From contig NC_088178.1 in assembly GCF_028769735.1 (NCBI RefSeq), positions 4,840,001 through 4,904,000 of the forward strand: a stretch of DNA of 64,000 nucleotides, given 5' to 3'. This DNA comes from Zonotrichia leucophrys gambelii (Eukaryota > Chordata > Aves > Passeriformes > Passerellidae). Both the position numbers and the translations under genes were made by a program. Of the stretch, positions 39,548-54,600 are shown piece by piece; positions within the stretch are counted from its first letter, which is position 1, and each line of letters starts with the position of its first letter. Under the pieces are notes generated by a model. It was given only the letters and a program-made list of their open reading frames with translations, searched no databases and had not been told where the DNA came from.

Positions 39548-39679
39548 TCAGATGTAGAGTCTCTTTATCTTCCGGACAGATTGTTCCCACCAATCACTCC
39601 AACGCTGAATTGCCAGCAGCTGAGCTGCACTTTCTTCCTTGATCTGGGCAAACAGCTGTTCAACTTTACTTTTGTATTT
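39548..39679 (-). CDS. CCDC180: CCDC180 last coding exon w34
   Basis: 43 codons plus stop: KYKSKVEQLFAQIKEESAAQ, then IQRWSDWWEQSVRKIKRLYI and TGA. Acceptor ATACAG after a T-rich tract. A Trp-rich C-terminal helix closes the protein. Confidence 0.94.
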   Translation of the reverse strand, partial: KYKSKVEQLFAQIKEESAAQLLAIQRWSDWWEQSVRKIKRLYI

Positions 39680-42600
39680 CTGTATAAAAAATCCCAACAA
39701 TAGAAGACAAAATTAGTAGTGATGAAATATCATTTTATTTGCCTACATCCAGGTCCTGATCCATTGTGTCAGAAGACTGCATAGAGGCCATTTATTTTTT
39801 GCCTTTAACAACAGAACTATATGAATAATTAACTATTCCTTCTGTGTTCCTTTTAAAGACTTCTGAAATTGAATTATCAGCAATATTTAAATTTTGCTAA
39901 AATGCTGCAAGACCTTCATCTCACTTCCATTAGTTCCTAAGAGTAAGGAGTTGCCTTCTCTCAAGACAACACAGGATGCACTCGGGCTCTTGCTGGAACT
40001 TCTTAACTCAAAGGTATGAACTGAGCTATTACAAAACTGCTAAAAAGTTATTTCCTCTAGACAGATACTTGTAGACTACCATAAAAACCTCAAGGCACTT
40101 TAATACTCTTAAAGACTCCATGCTGCAAAACATAAAGTACTGTATTTTTAATGCAACAAACATGCAGGAAAATACTCCTGTGTGCGTGCATTCTATATCC
40201 AATCCTTTTATCCAACCATTTGTATCCAAACAACCACATTCCCTTCAAATCTGTGCTGTAATCAGGTTCCTGGGCACCAGAACTAGATGCATAAAACATA
40301 CATGCAAATTGATAGTTTTGATGGCATTTGCCATCATTGACAGTATATTTTACATTCTCCTATTAAAACCAGGTATTTTTTAAAAGTTAATTTGGTTCAG
40401 TGGGAGTACAATTACTTCCAGGTCAGATGCATAAAGACATCTCCAAGTGATTTAACATAAAAATATTCTCCTAACTGCTGAGCACTGCTGTTTTGAGAAC
40501 CATTGTCTGTTCCAGTCAGAGGCAGAGTTGTCTGCATTCTTTTAACAGACTCAGTGAAGAAAGAGTGATTATTTTGATGGTGGAAACAGTCATCTGTGAT
40601 AGTTGTGGATATAAGATATGTATGAAATATTTTACAACTCTTCATCTTTTATGGGAAAATCAGCTTTTGTGATCTAAGGCTGGAGCTAAAGGCTTCAGAA
40701 AGAAAGGTGAGGGAAAACAAGCAGGACTGCAATAGCACTGGGGCACAGCTGCTTTTGGAACTATGATGCTGCAAAATGCAGTGTCCTGTTTCTAACATCA
40801 TCCATGCTTCTCTGCTGAAACAATTTCTTTGTATTATATCATGGAATGAGAAGACTCCATGAGGAACCAACCTTGTCTGCTTCTGACAGCATCACAAAGA
40901 AATGGACACGAGAAAGGATTCCTTCACACAGATAATACGGCCTTAAGATCTGCAAACACTGCATACTTTAAAAACTTACACACGCAACTAAGATTCTGTA
41001 ATTGTCTTCTTAAAAAACCAAACCCACAACAGCAGCAGCCCACTCAAGAGTCCTTCCCCACAGACGCACCTCATATGCAGCTTGTCTTGCATCCACCACT
41101 GCCAGATGGCCCAGGGTAGTCTTAGCTGTTGAAACCGATGCAGTTCCTGGGCACAGAATATAGTCTGGAGTGTCAGGAACAGAAGTCTCAGGTATTCCTG
41201 GCCAAGACCTATAAAAAAAACAAACCAACCAAAACAAACATATGAGAAAAGATGTTAAAAGAAGTTAGAAAACAGATCATATTAATTCATGTTGCTTGTA
41301 CTAAGGTGCCAAAGATCAATCTTATTTTTTTCCCCACTAAAGGTTTACCCTAAAAACGTCTTTGTTTAGTACAACTACCTGTTCTTTGAAAGCATCAGGA
41401 TCTCTCCACAATATAGAATTAATTTCTTCTAAATGACAATACACAGACAATTATAGATGTGAATGTAATGAATTGATAACTAGTGACAAACAAGTGGCAC
41501 AGCAATAGCAGTGACATGGTATTGTTTTGCAATACTATATGTAATTCACCTTTATTTGGATCTATTGCAATTCTTTCTTTAAAATCATTACCCACTCCAA
41601 CTAGCTCATTACTAGTTCAATGACATTACTAATGATCAGCTGCAGTTTCAACAAGTGCAGCAGAAAACTATGAGGACAGGGCTTGTTATGAGTTCCGAGC
41701 AGAGGAATTAGAACAGTGTTCAGTATCTCCAAATACTACCTCCTTCCTCGTCTGACTGACTGTTGAACTTTGGAGGTTCCTGGAGGAAGTTCAGACTGTT
41801 TACGGCACATTAAAGTTGGCATCTTCTCTGTGGGTATTTCAGTTGCTGGGAGGTAACAGAAGATATGCTCAGCAGAAACAAAACAATGTCAGGAATATAA
41901 CTGTTTTGGAATAATTGTGCAGCTCAATGCTCTTCACACTCATGAAATAGCTTTGCATACTTTATTTTGCAAATCTTTTAATTTCAATCAAATAATCTTA
42001 ATGTCAAAGCCTCTTCTTCCTAGGGACAGACTGCTGCAATATTTGACAAGGGAGAGGAGGCCTAAACAAGCAATCTCTTCTTTTCTTACCTGCTGCTTTT
42101 ACATCATCAACAGTGATGGTATCATCTTGTTCCAACAGGAGCTTTTCAGTCAGGGCAGCCAGTGCAGAAAAAAAGTTCTGAGCACATTCAGCAGCACAAT
42201 CCTGTTGCAACATTGGAGACAAGTGAGAGGAATTCCTTTGATAATTGGATCTCCTCTCCTTTTAACTTGGCTCTGAAAGACTACACAAATATCAAACCCT
42301 GGCATTCTGCAGCAGCTGCAGATAATAGACATAAGGCTCAAAGCTGCACATAAAAGGGTCTTAAAGTGTCTCTGCAGTATTCTTAACATTGCCTGATGAT
42401 GTAAAGATCAAAAAACTGTAGAGTTTTGAGTACAGGTACCTAGTAGTTACACATTTGGGTTAAACATGATAAAAACAGCTTCTAGCCAAAGAGAAGATCA
42501 TTTTGGAATTCAGGTACTTTGGGTGGAAGTGCTTAGCCCAGGTGTTATTCTCAATCAGGTATTTGTGTTTCTGTGTCTGTATGCAGAGCTAGGAGCAGAA

Positions 42601-45600
42601 GGACATACTATGGAATTAAAAATATCAGTTCTCTCAGACAGTGTAGAATTTGGAGTAAGTGGCCTGAGAGAACAAAACAACAGGCTGTAATGCTGGGGAA
42701 CCAACCTTCAATTAACCCAGGGGGCAAAGGGGGAAAAGTATTTTGATTCCTGAATCTCTCCTGTAAATTCAGCTTATTTCAGTTCTTAATCTTATGTAGA
42801 AAAGTGACATTATTTACTAAGGAAATGCAGAGAGAAGAAGCCCTTCCAGGCATCTGTTGTCTGGAGGTAAGAGAACTAACCAGAGGATGTCACCACCACA
42901 GCCAATACTCCTCCCACCATTAAGCTCACAGCCAGTAGATTCTATGAATGATATAAAATATCAATAAGTTCCACAATGTATCTAAGCAGCTGTATGTGTG
43001 CAGATATATTTATGTCTATATTGATCTAATGTTGACAATATACCACTTAAAAGTTTAGCAATATATGAACAGTATTGCTTAAAATTGCAAAAAATTTCAA
43101 GTTTCCTTTGGATGGGGAGGAAGAAATATCCAAAATACACCCTTCTTTCCAAATAAAACATTTAAGTTCACATTAAGCAGGGGCTTTACAATTACCTGCA
43201 GCATCTTTGTGTTGAGGTGAACACCATCAGTTTGATCTTTTTGCCTTTTCATTTCCTCTTGGCACAAAGCCTCCAGCTGAAGGCAGTTATTTGGGTGTCC
43301 CAGGGAGTAATGTAATTTTCTCCGGTGCCTAGTCTTTAAGCAAGTAGGTAAGAAAGAGATGCTTTCAGTAAGGAATATACTGAGTCACAAAAAGGAAGAA
43401 GTAAACCCCAAACATTTTCTATAAAGGCATTGAGAAAGACAAGGAAAATGGAGCTACTTCTTGGCTGTCTGGATATAAGCTTTGCAGTGCAATATGCACC
43501 AAATTGCCTGTCTGCTGGCCTCTGGTCTCACTCTGGGATTTATTTTCAATAAAAAATCATCTCTTCTACCATGTGGTAAATAAAGTTCTTTTTATATCTC
43601 TGTATTTGTAATTTTTACATCTCTATATTTGTAATTTTTACCTAATTCTTAATACTCAGACACAATCTCAAGACACTTTAGCCTTTTCTGTGTGATCTCC
43701 ATTATGATTCTGTTCTCAGTTCTGATATTATTTGACAAAATATGCCTCTTTTATGGATGATGATAAATATAGTATTTCATTATTCCTCCATCACAGTTTT
43801 TACAGAGGAGTGCACCCATACAGTAGGAGCTGTCTGGCCATACTCCAAGCTCACAGAGTTGACAATCCAAGTGTAAGATGAAAGGCAGAGGTGAGAAGAT
43901 CAGAAAGAGGCAGCTCAGTGCTGGAAGCTGGGAGAGAAGGGACAGAGTTCCACAAAATCCAAAGCTTCCAGGAGAACTAAGCAGACTAAGTGCTTACTAA
44001 CACAGAAAACTCTGTGGTCAGCTCAGCAGAGAGTGATGAAGCAAACAGTGAGAATGAGAAAAATGAAATGTTATCACTCTGATGCACTTACCATGGGTTA
44101 CACTATAAAGCACTCTAGTATGTCCATGGTACATACCTTCATATCTTCCCAATCTTTCAGCTGTCTGTTGAAGAGATCCTGAATACGCCCAGTAAAAGAA
44201 CTGAGCTTCTGCTCGTGTTCTTTTAAAAGACTTTCCACAACCAGTTGGGAAACAGAAGAGAGCTCCTCCTCAAACCACTTCAGTTGATCCTGAAATTCTT
44301 TTTGAAAAAGACAGGGTGTGCATGTGACACAAACAGCCTGGAATTTTCTCTCCCAGAGATTGTGTCCCTGACATTCCTTTTTCTAGGTGCAATGCTTTGA
44401 GAAACATACACTTGCTCAAAGATGTGACTTTGGACAGGTCTTTTAACTTAGTCAAGTGCCCTTTGCTACAATTTTTGTAGCTGATAAAACATACGAAAAG
44501 AATACTGGCTCAATTTCCAGTAAAGTCAACTGGAGTTTTTCCACTGAGTGTGATGGATTACGACAACAATGTAATTCTTGGTCACTGAAATTTTCACCTT
44601 ATATACACATGAAAATTACATACACAAGAAAATGCAAGTCTTAACTGAATGAATTTACCCCCAAGACAAAAATTGTAGTAATCATCTGTCTGCCTTTGGT
44701 ATGACAGTAGTTTCATTCTGATCATGTCTGCCCAATGTTCAAATGTGTCTGGCAGATCTTCAAGCATCCCCAAGTAAGGATTCTTCTTGTCTCCATAGAA
44801 CTCCTGCAGAAGGGAAAAATAAACCAGAAAAATGTTGATAACACATTTAAACACATCACATCTAGGTAAACAACAGTAGGAGAAGAAAGGAAAATGTATG
44901 GACTACCAAATATTGAAAGAAGCAAATAATGTCTCTGACACAGGAGCACAACTATGAAAACAGAGCTGACTAAAGAACATGACATTTCCTTACCTCACCA
45001 AGACAGAGCAAGGTGTTGTTACCATTCCAGAGAATATTCAAAATAATTCCCTTAAAAGTACTGAGAACAAAAAAAAAATTAAAATTTTAAAATATCATCA
45101 CACTGTTAAATAATCATACTGTCAATATTCACTGTTTTTCAAGTATTTTGTTCAGGTTAATTTTAGTACATTTTTCAGAGCATACACAAACCAATGTTCA
45201 GAATGCCTAAGAACCTTCCCCCACATTAGCATAGCTTCTCTTCATATGCAGCCAGGACAAGGGGCTATTGTAATTGCTCACTGGAGAGCACAGCCATGTC
45301 ACTGTCACAAAAAAGCAATCTTAGCCAAATTCCTGTGCCCAAAGAGCTTACCATGCATTTTAGATAAAGCAAAAATATTTCAAGGTGAGACTAGCTGTTT
45401 ACTGGAACCATTTTGAAACACTATAGAATAAAATTCCCAAACACTTAAACAGCTTAAGCATTAATTTGAATAGTTTTGCATGGCATGTACAAAACATCTC
45501 AGGTCTCTAGTCTACAGCTGCACATATGAAGAAACAATAGATAATTGTCTTAGTGACGGGGAATGGAACCTTGCTTATTCCAATAAATACAGAATACAAG

Positions 45601-48600
45601 AATAAAGATATAAAATGTATTTGTCTTCTTAGGTGTGAAAATAATTGAAAGAGAGGCTATTTTACATTCCTCACCCACTTCTTATAAATGTACAAAATGG
45701 ACTCCAATAAGATCTCCACTTCAGGCATTGGACAGAATGAACCAGATGCCTTGCATCTTCACTATTATTACACTGCAAAAAGGAACTGCTCCGGAACTAC
45801 TCTGACCTATAAATATCAAGGCTAAATACCTCAAAATTCAATGGTGAACTCTAAGTCATAATGATAGACAGATAGATACATAGACAGATCCATAGATACA
45901 TGTAGGGTATATAGAATATACCTCTATAAAAACATAGAGGGTCTTTATAGATTCACTTCTTGTTCTGGAAATATATGACTTACTCAGACTCTGTAGGCGT
46001 CTTTCCAAATATCTGGGATCTATCATCCTTGGTAAGAGATTTTCTGCCTTTTTCACTGGAAAGGCAAAACATTAATTTGAAACTATCCACAAGTGTTTTC
46101 TATCTCTGGCTGATGATTTGAGCTTGTCAGTCATATGACAGAGATGAAACTGGAGAAAAATTGGTAAAATCCTAACTCTAGAACCAGTATTCTATGTGTC
46201 CTGGTTCTGGTCAGGACAGGGTTAATTTCTGCAGCAGCCAAGAGGGGGAATGGCCAGGACCTGGAGGTTATTCTCTACCTCTCATCATTGTGGGGGTGGC
46301 TGGAAGGGTCCCTGCTCTTGGGGAATGTGGTGGCAGTCTCAGGGGCTTCCTCGTGGTAAGCATTCACACATGAATCTCTTGCCTGTCTTGTACACTTTCC
46401 TATTTACATTGCTGCTGTTACTATTAGTTTTTTTATCTCACTGCTGTTCCTAATAAACTGTTTTAATCTCAACTTTATCTTCACCTTTTGTGCTCCAATT
46501 TTCCCTCTCCAGCTGCTGCAGGGAAAAGGGAGTGAGCACAGGTTTTGGAGTGTTTTGCTAGGAGCACAAAATTGGAAATACCATTCCCAAACCATGACAA
46601 TATAAAGACGGTATTTTGATGGAAAAAATTCTCAGAATTCTCTTCTAAACTCTCAGTTGTTCAACAGGTTTTTGTTTTCACTATTACAGTAGCTCATTTC
46701 ATCAATCTGTGGACAAAGCTGAAGACAAACGATTGAGTCACACCTGAAAATTTAGCCACATTGATTTAAGAGTTAGTCTATATATCAACAAATTCAAAAT
46801 ACAAAACAGCACCAGGTGAAAGAGAAGAATAATATTTTTCCAGCCAAAATCTGGGGGAAAAAACCCCACAAGGCTGATCATGGGGACATAAACAGGTAAG
46901 AGATTCCAAGTGATAAGCATCAGATGGAAAGAAGGCTATACAAACAAGCAGTAAGAATCTTTCAATGGATAGACAAAGTTTAGGTAAATTCTTGCATAGG
47001 AATATTTTAAGTGGAATTCTTCCTTTTAGGGGTCGCACCTTTTTTTTCTCTTGGTTTCATCCCGAGATGACCTCTTGCTAGAAGACTTCTGAGAATGTGC
47101 ATCAGATACCCTCTTCTTTCCTGGGGGAAGAACAGCATATAGTCAACAAGGAAAGAAGAATGTTGCACAAATGCCAGCTGAAGTGCTTTTTGTGTATATA
47201 TGTATTTTGTATGTGTATACATGTATTCTTATTTCTGTAACATTTCCTTACAAGATTGAAGGGACAACTACAGGAGCAATCATTTCTGTCACACAGTAAC
47301 CTGAAGTAACTCAGAAGTGGCAACAGCAGTAAAGGTCCCAGAAATGTAACAGAAAATACATGGTAGGTGGAGAAGATTTAAAGTAAAATGGAGGCAGGGA
47401 AAGAAAGAGAATGAATAGGTTACATTGACAGTATTGGTGGGCATGGGGACTTGCAGATGTGAAAGCTTTGGAATGTCAAAGTCTGCAGAAGAGAGATGAG
47501 GAAGTGGGAACACTAGGTAGGGAGCATCTAGGATTACCTCTGTGCTCACCTTTGAGTAGATGATGACATAGTGTCAGAAGGATCCCTGATTCCCTATATA
47601 CTTCATGATTCCTATTCTGCTTCTTTTCTCAACCCATTTCCCTTTTGCTATCACAAACACAGGCACTCTTCATAGTATTATCATCTCATTCTGCAGCTTT
47701 CATCACTTTAGGAGCCCAAAATCATCTTTATCTCAATAAAGATGCTCAGGGAAAAAGCTGAGAAGCTCAACTATCTCAGAGTTCCTAGCATAGAAGTCAC
47801 ATGCCAGGAATTGCAATTTAGATGAAAAGAAAATATTAAAAGAAATACAGGCACACCTGGAATCTTTTTCCCCCGATTTAGGTCTCGCAATTTTTTTGAT
47901 GGGTCAAATCTGAAAAGAAAAAAAAAAAAAGAGCTAAGTACTACTTCATATCCTGTCATTTTATGTTCTATACTATATTATATAGCAAATTCTCTATCCC
48001 TATCATGTGCTAAATGAGTTAAATTTCTGAGATCATATTTAAAAGATAGGGTTACTTTTACAACTGACAGCGTCTATAGAAGTAATTTCATAGGACTGAT
48101 TATTTAACTGGAATTTTGGAATTTCTACAAGCAAAACTGCATTCAAATACTATTTGGAAATCAAACATTTGTCACACTCTTAATTTTACACTTTGTATAT
48201 TCAGTCAACTATGTAGCAGGTAGTCACTTTTAACTAAAATAAGGCTCTAGAAGAGAAAAATAAAATACCTAAAATTTATCATTGTCTACTAGATGTCACT
48301 CACAAAGGGGTATTTTTGGCTATGAGAAATCTTGGTTTCAAAAAGAAAGCAATCTCACCTAGACTAATTTTTAAATTTAGACTGATTAAGAAATTCCTAG
48401 TAGTATTACCTATGACCAGTCTATTCACTAGTTCTGGGCAAAGAAAATATAAAATAAAATATAAATAAAGTCCTTACCCAGCTAAATTTCCAATAACTTT
48501 TATTGCCAAATCATCAAATATTGATGTACCCATTCCACTTGGATTTAACAAAGGGAATTTGTCAGGATCCAGTCCCATCACCATCCTTCTGCTCTCAGAA

Positions 48601-51600
48601 CTGAGACTGTCCCTTGGAACAGCAGGAGCAAAGGAAGCTTGTGACCTCCGATCCACGTCAGGAGTGGCTGAGTGCTCCTGCAATGTCCCATCTGTGCCAG
48701 GAGTGGGGAGGGCCTCCTGAAATGGGAAGAAAAATGAAGCCCTGTAGACCACAGCAGGCAGTAAGTGAAAGCATTCCATGGAATGACTGACTACTAGAGC
48801 AGATTTTCTAAACAGACAATACCTTGCTCACAGGCTGAAAAAAACTTTTTGTCATTCTAACAGCAATATTGTTACAGTTATTCAGCTCTAAAACACTTCA
48901 AAGCAGTTAAAAGTAGGTTCTCATAATAATCATAAACTACTTAAGGATATACTCTTAAAACAATCATCCACTGAGATTACAAAATAAAGACAGACTTTCC
49001 AGAAAAGGGAGGAAAGAAAACACAACCTGCTTGATAAAAACAAAATCCCTTCAGGACACATTTGGGATTTTTTTAAAAAATAATTTAAAGAAACCTGTGA
49101 AATATGTACTTTACTTCTGAATAGTGCTACACCTTGAAAACAAACTCTTGTGAAGAACTGAGCAACTCATTGCAATGCCATGTATCTCTTCAGCATTTTG
49201 GAAACTTGCTGATTTACTCAACCTCTAAAAAAGGGCTGTCCTAATCTTAGTGTCTTTGACACCTTGGCATAATGCAGATTCTTTTTTCATTTGAGAACTG
49301 AAAGCACAAAATCTGAAAAGCCATTAAAACATGTACATGTGAAAATTCTCTTAATATTAAATAAAATACAGAGAATGTGAATGTTATCTTACAGTGGCAG
49401 GTGGGATATTTGCTTTTACTACAAAGCAGTCAAGATACTTGCTCCTCTTTTCCAGCTCTTCCAACATCTCTCTGGCAAAAGCATACAACTCTTCAGAGGT
49501 TAAAGCCTAAAAGATATGATAAAACAGATGGTATTTACTAAACTGACTGTTCTAACCTTTTCACACATGCTGACTCTTGCAAACAATATTATTTGCCTTT
49601 GTTCTGTCACCAGTTTATGTACACAGACATGGAAGCAATGAGATTCTACAAGGGGCTGAGGTTTTGGTTTGGCAAACAGGAAAACAGGTACTGACTGTCC
49701 AAAAAGGACTGTTGTGGTTTTAAACCCAGCTGGAAATGAAGCATCACACAGCTCAACCCTCCTTGCCCTGGTGGAATAGGGAGGAGAATCAAAACTTGTA
49801 TGCTAAGAACAATTTAATCATTTAAAATAAAGTGAAATTCAGTGATAATGGTAAATAATAATAATAATAAAAAGGGAAAAACAAGTGATGTACAATACCA
49901 TTGCTCACCACCTGCTGACCAATGCCAAACCCCCCTTCCTGGGGGGCCAGAATGGCCCTTCCAGATAACTCCCCCAGTTTATAAACTGGACATGACATTC
50001 CATGGGCTGCAATATCCCTTTTTTGGCCAATTTGGGTCATCTGTCTCAGCTATGCTCCCTCCCAGTTTCCTTTGTGAACCTCCTCAGTGACAGAGCAGGA
50101 GACAAGGAAAAAAAAAGTCCTTGGCTTAGGATAAACAGGACTTAGCAAAAACTCAGTTATCAACACCATTCTCATTCTGAATCCAAACCACAGCACTGCA
50201 ATGGCTACTGAGAAGATATTAACTATATTCCAGCTGAATTTCTGAACAAAAATTCTGTGTTTCTGCCCAACCCCAAATATGAGGAAACATAATTCTTTCT
50301 TGAAAATATTGGTTTACACGAAATTAATAACAATTAATAGCAAGTCAAATTAAATACCATTACATCCTGATTAGAACTTACTTCTTTATCTGCAGTAGAA
50401 TAAACATAAGCATCTATCTTCTGCTGAATCTTTTCCAGGTAAGACTTTAATGTGACTGACTGCAAATTGGAATTCGCTACCTAAAGCAGAAGCAAACTTT
50501 AAGAAACTGGAAAAGTAAAATCCCCATTCACAGGAATTTCAGAGGCTCCACTTTCAAACCATTAGAACCACTGAAAAAAACTGGTTAAAAATCCCTGGTA
50601 CTCAGAGGAGAAGCTGAAAACAGTAATTCACAAAAGCAGCTGCAGAACACAAAAATATTGGTGAATTCAGATGTAAATACTCAATGTGCTGCAAGGCCAT
50701 AGTGTTCCAGCACAGCTGCAGCAATATTCAAAATAATTTTTTTAAGTGGATAGTGACAGAAAACCGGTCTTAAATTAACATAAAAAATTATGTAATATTT
50801 CTCCACTATGAAATCAGCCAAAATCTCCTCAAAAGCATAACAGAAAACTATTATACTGAATTTAAGCAAAGTTCTGATGTTCCTGTTTGTACCTCTGATT
50901 TGATTTGCTGTCGTAGCTTTCTCAAACATTGATGGACCTTCTCCATAAAGGCTCGGCTCAGAGACAGAGAAGCAAACTTTTTTCCACACTGCTTGAGAAC
51001 TTCATTAGCCTTAAAGAATGTCAGAAACCAAAGACAGATAATTTTTCACTTTTTAAAACTCAAATGATAGAACTTGCCATTCTACCAATTTTTTCCACCA
51101 CGTGACTGCCAAACAGACAGACTGACAGTTCTAATCTGAAAGCAGGCTGACTGCAAATTGCATCAAATATGTCAACAGAAAACATAATTTGAAATATTAT
51201 CATTCTGCATACCTGATTCAAGCAGCTCGACTTTAATTGCTCCACATCTTTCTTGATTGAACTTTCAATCAAGTCAATTTGTTTACTTTCTTTCTGTAGA
51301 CACTCATTGAAAAACTTTACCTCCTCAGATGTAAAGTCACCATTCTCTGAAAATAATCTGAAAGCAAACATATAAACAATTGGCTGTGAGTCATTTTACT
51401 CCAAGACCATTTTAGTTAAGCAGCCCTGAAACAACACAAATGTGATGAAAACAGCATAATAATTGTGGTTTAACAAGATACATTTCTTTTTCTAAATAGG
51501 AAACTAGATGAATAACAAAATAAACTTTACTTTTACTGTTCTGCCTATGCATCAAACACCAATTCCCAGAACTAGGTCACCATTTATAAACAACACTTCC

Positions 51601-54600
51601 ATGAAATCTATGTACCTGCAACTTTTGAGAAAATCCACATTCGAATCCCTTAGTTTTCCAAAAGCTTCCTCCAAGTGCTGCTGGTAACTTCTCACAGTAA
51701 TTCTGATTGATTCCAGCTGGTTGTGGATCTCTGATTCCAGATTATTGCTAGAAGAAACTGACCTAACAGCAAATAATAAAAAACAGAGAAAACTTGTCTG
51801 AAGAGGAACACACAGGATGATTCAGCAAGTTCTGGCTGTAAAGACATGAAAAAAACTGAGGACTCCAAAGTGATTTATGACTCTCAAAGCAGCTCCCTGA
51901 GCTGGGATGGTTTGGATGAACCCATGGAAGATATCAGCAACAGCTGATACTATTTGGCACTTCTCTTCAAAAACAAACAGTCAACTGGTATTACTGTGCA
52001 CATTCAGTAAACTGGATAAAATCTAAACAGATGAAACACCTCTTCTACTTAAAGACTGCCAGCACTTTGAAAGGAGATGAGAATTTCCATGTGTTCAGTC
52101 CTGATTTTAATTTCTTCAGGGAAAGAGAATGAAACTCTTTACGTTTTTAAGTGTTATGAAGTAGTCTTCATTGAAGAGCAATGACACACAAAACAGGTTC
52201 AGAATGCAAACCATAAACATCTCAGACAGCAATCAGGAGTAATTAACTAGGCAGATTCACAGCAACAGCAGTGGCACACTTACTGCCCAGTCACAGGAGC
52301 GTGGAGCAAGTCATACTCCAAGTTTTGGACTCGGGAATGAAAGTTTGTGTTCAGGTTCTGTAGCTGGTCTGAAAATTTGAGGAATTCAGCTTTCTCCTTT
52401 TCCAGGCTTTCTGCCAGCACTTTACAGTGGCACTCAAGGTTCTCTTTGTGAAGTGACAGCTTCGCTGAGAAGAAAGGAAGTTTACAATAGGGACATTATT
52501 TCCTCTTTACTGTGAGCTATCACAATGCCCAGTTAACCTGTGATCAACTGCAGCAGCAAAATAAACAAAGACAGAGCTCATAGTAGCTAAAATATACAAA
52601 TTAAATATATTCAGTTTGGTTTCTTTGACTTTTCTCCTGTGAAAGATGTATATCCTTAACAGCTCCTAAACCATTCAAACCACAAATGCCTCTTGTTTGC
52701 TCTAAGCATTCTTTTTCCTTAATTTTTGGTCATTGCTGACATCTCCATTATCTCTCTGTTGCCAGTCTTGTAACAAAACTAAAGGTTATATTTTTTTAAT
52801 GGAAAAAAACCTTGGTTTTGTGATGGAAAGGAAAAAAATCAGTTTTGGTATTTCTTCTGGAATGATAGCTGCATAAATCAAGAACCAGCTAATCACTTCA
52901 AGAAAGCTACCAGAAGAAGAACCTGTCCTCTCTGTAGAAAAAAGGAAATTGAAAAATAATTTGCCTACTCTCCAAACAAAGAATTTTTTAACTTATATGT
53001 TAAAGACCAATAAACCTGTCTAAAATATTTTTTCTTACCATAAAAACCTCACACTTCAGGTTTTTATGGTGAGAAAAATGCAGAAAGATTAGAAGATGCT
53101 CTGTAGCTACTCAGTGATATATCAGAATTAAATCCTCCCTCTCATGTTTTCTCACCCTGACATTTTGGCTCTCTCAACTTGCTAATTTCTTTTTCTCCAA
53201 CACTTTTTAAAATATTTTTTGTACACCACTAACTCTTGTTAAATAATTTCAAGTTGGATTAGAATTCACAAACATTGACAACAGGATGTTCAACATCTAC
53301 TATCCAGTTGATAAGGCAGTGCTGTGTATTTTTCCAAACATAACACAGCACAAACCAGAAGAGCTATAGAAATGTCATTTAAAAAATATGTGAGTAGCAT
53401 AATATACTGGGAATTCATAGACACTCAACTGCTTTCTCTTGTCCTCTATACCTGAGTCAACTACTGCTGAAACAGGTTTTGGCCCACTTAGGACCATCTC
53501 TAAATGAAGACAGGTGATGTTCAGAAAACAAAAAAATGTCAATACCAGCTCGAACATGGTAGATGTTTGTCTGTATCTCCTCCTGCTTTTGTTGATGCAA
53601 TTTAAGATGCAGCAGGAGTATTGAATTCAGCTCCTCTTTCTTGGCAGCTACAAGGACATAGGAGTTGGACAAGGATTCTGCAAACCATTTCTCCAAGTGT
53701 TCAAAGAAGCAGAGGCGAATCCTATGATTGAAAAAGAAATATTACAGTGAGGAATAGTACATAATGAATAAGAATTTATTGAATTTATTATTTCTAAGAA
53801 TTCAACTTCTGGATATAGGAAGGTGCTGTTTCAGTACCATTTGCACAATACTGGTAGCGTTTTTGAGCTAGCTGCTTACTGCTGAGTATCAGGCATTTTA
53901 CCTTCATGGCAGGGAATTTGGGCAAATTACTTGCCTTTCTGTAATATGTTTTCTCACTAAATAATTTTCCATAAAATATGAATTTTCTGTAAAGGTTAAT
54001 GTTTCTGTGGTACTTTGACAGCCATGGATACAAAGCAATGTAAATATTTTCTCATATTTATATCAATTTAACAAGTGGAATAACATAATAATTGTACGAT
54101 CATAATTTTATAATTAAAAATCTAACTGTATAAATATGTAATTATATACTAATAATTTGACTCTCTAGTCTAATGTTTCTTCTAAACAGCTGAAATTTGT
54201 CCATCACATAAAGAGAAAGAACGAACAGAAATTGTTCTCGGCTCACCTTTCTTTTAGTTCGACAAACATGGCTTCTGTGATAAGTACATATTTCAGGTAC
54301 ATGGGAAGTGATTCTTCTTCTTCATATTTTGTAAAGTATCTCTCTGTGATGTCAGTCTTTCCTGCCTTTTCAAGTCCAAGAACAGTGTAAGAATTTCCAC
54401 TAGCAGTGGAAAAAACCTCCGTGGCAATTTCAACACTTTATCCCTCACTGCTCTTGGACACTTACTGGGAAATTGTTGGAAATTATCACATTACTTTTAA
54501 AGGTATCAGCATAGAATCAACAGTGCACCAGCAGGTGTAAGAATCCTAAGGATATTTAGAATAATGTTCTCATTCTCAATCTGGACATTTACACAGTGCT

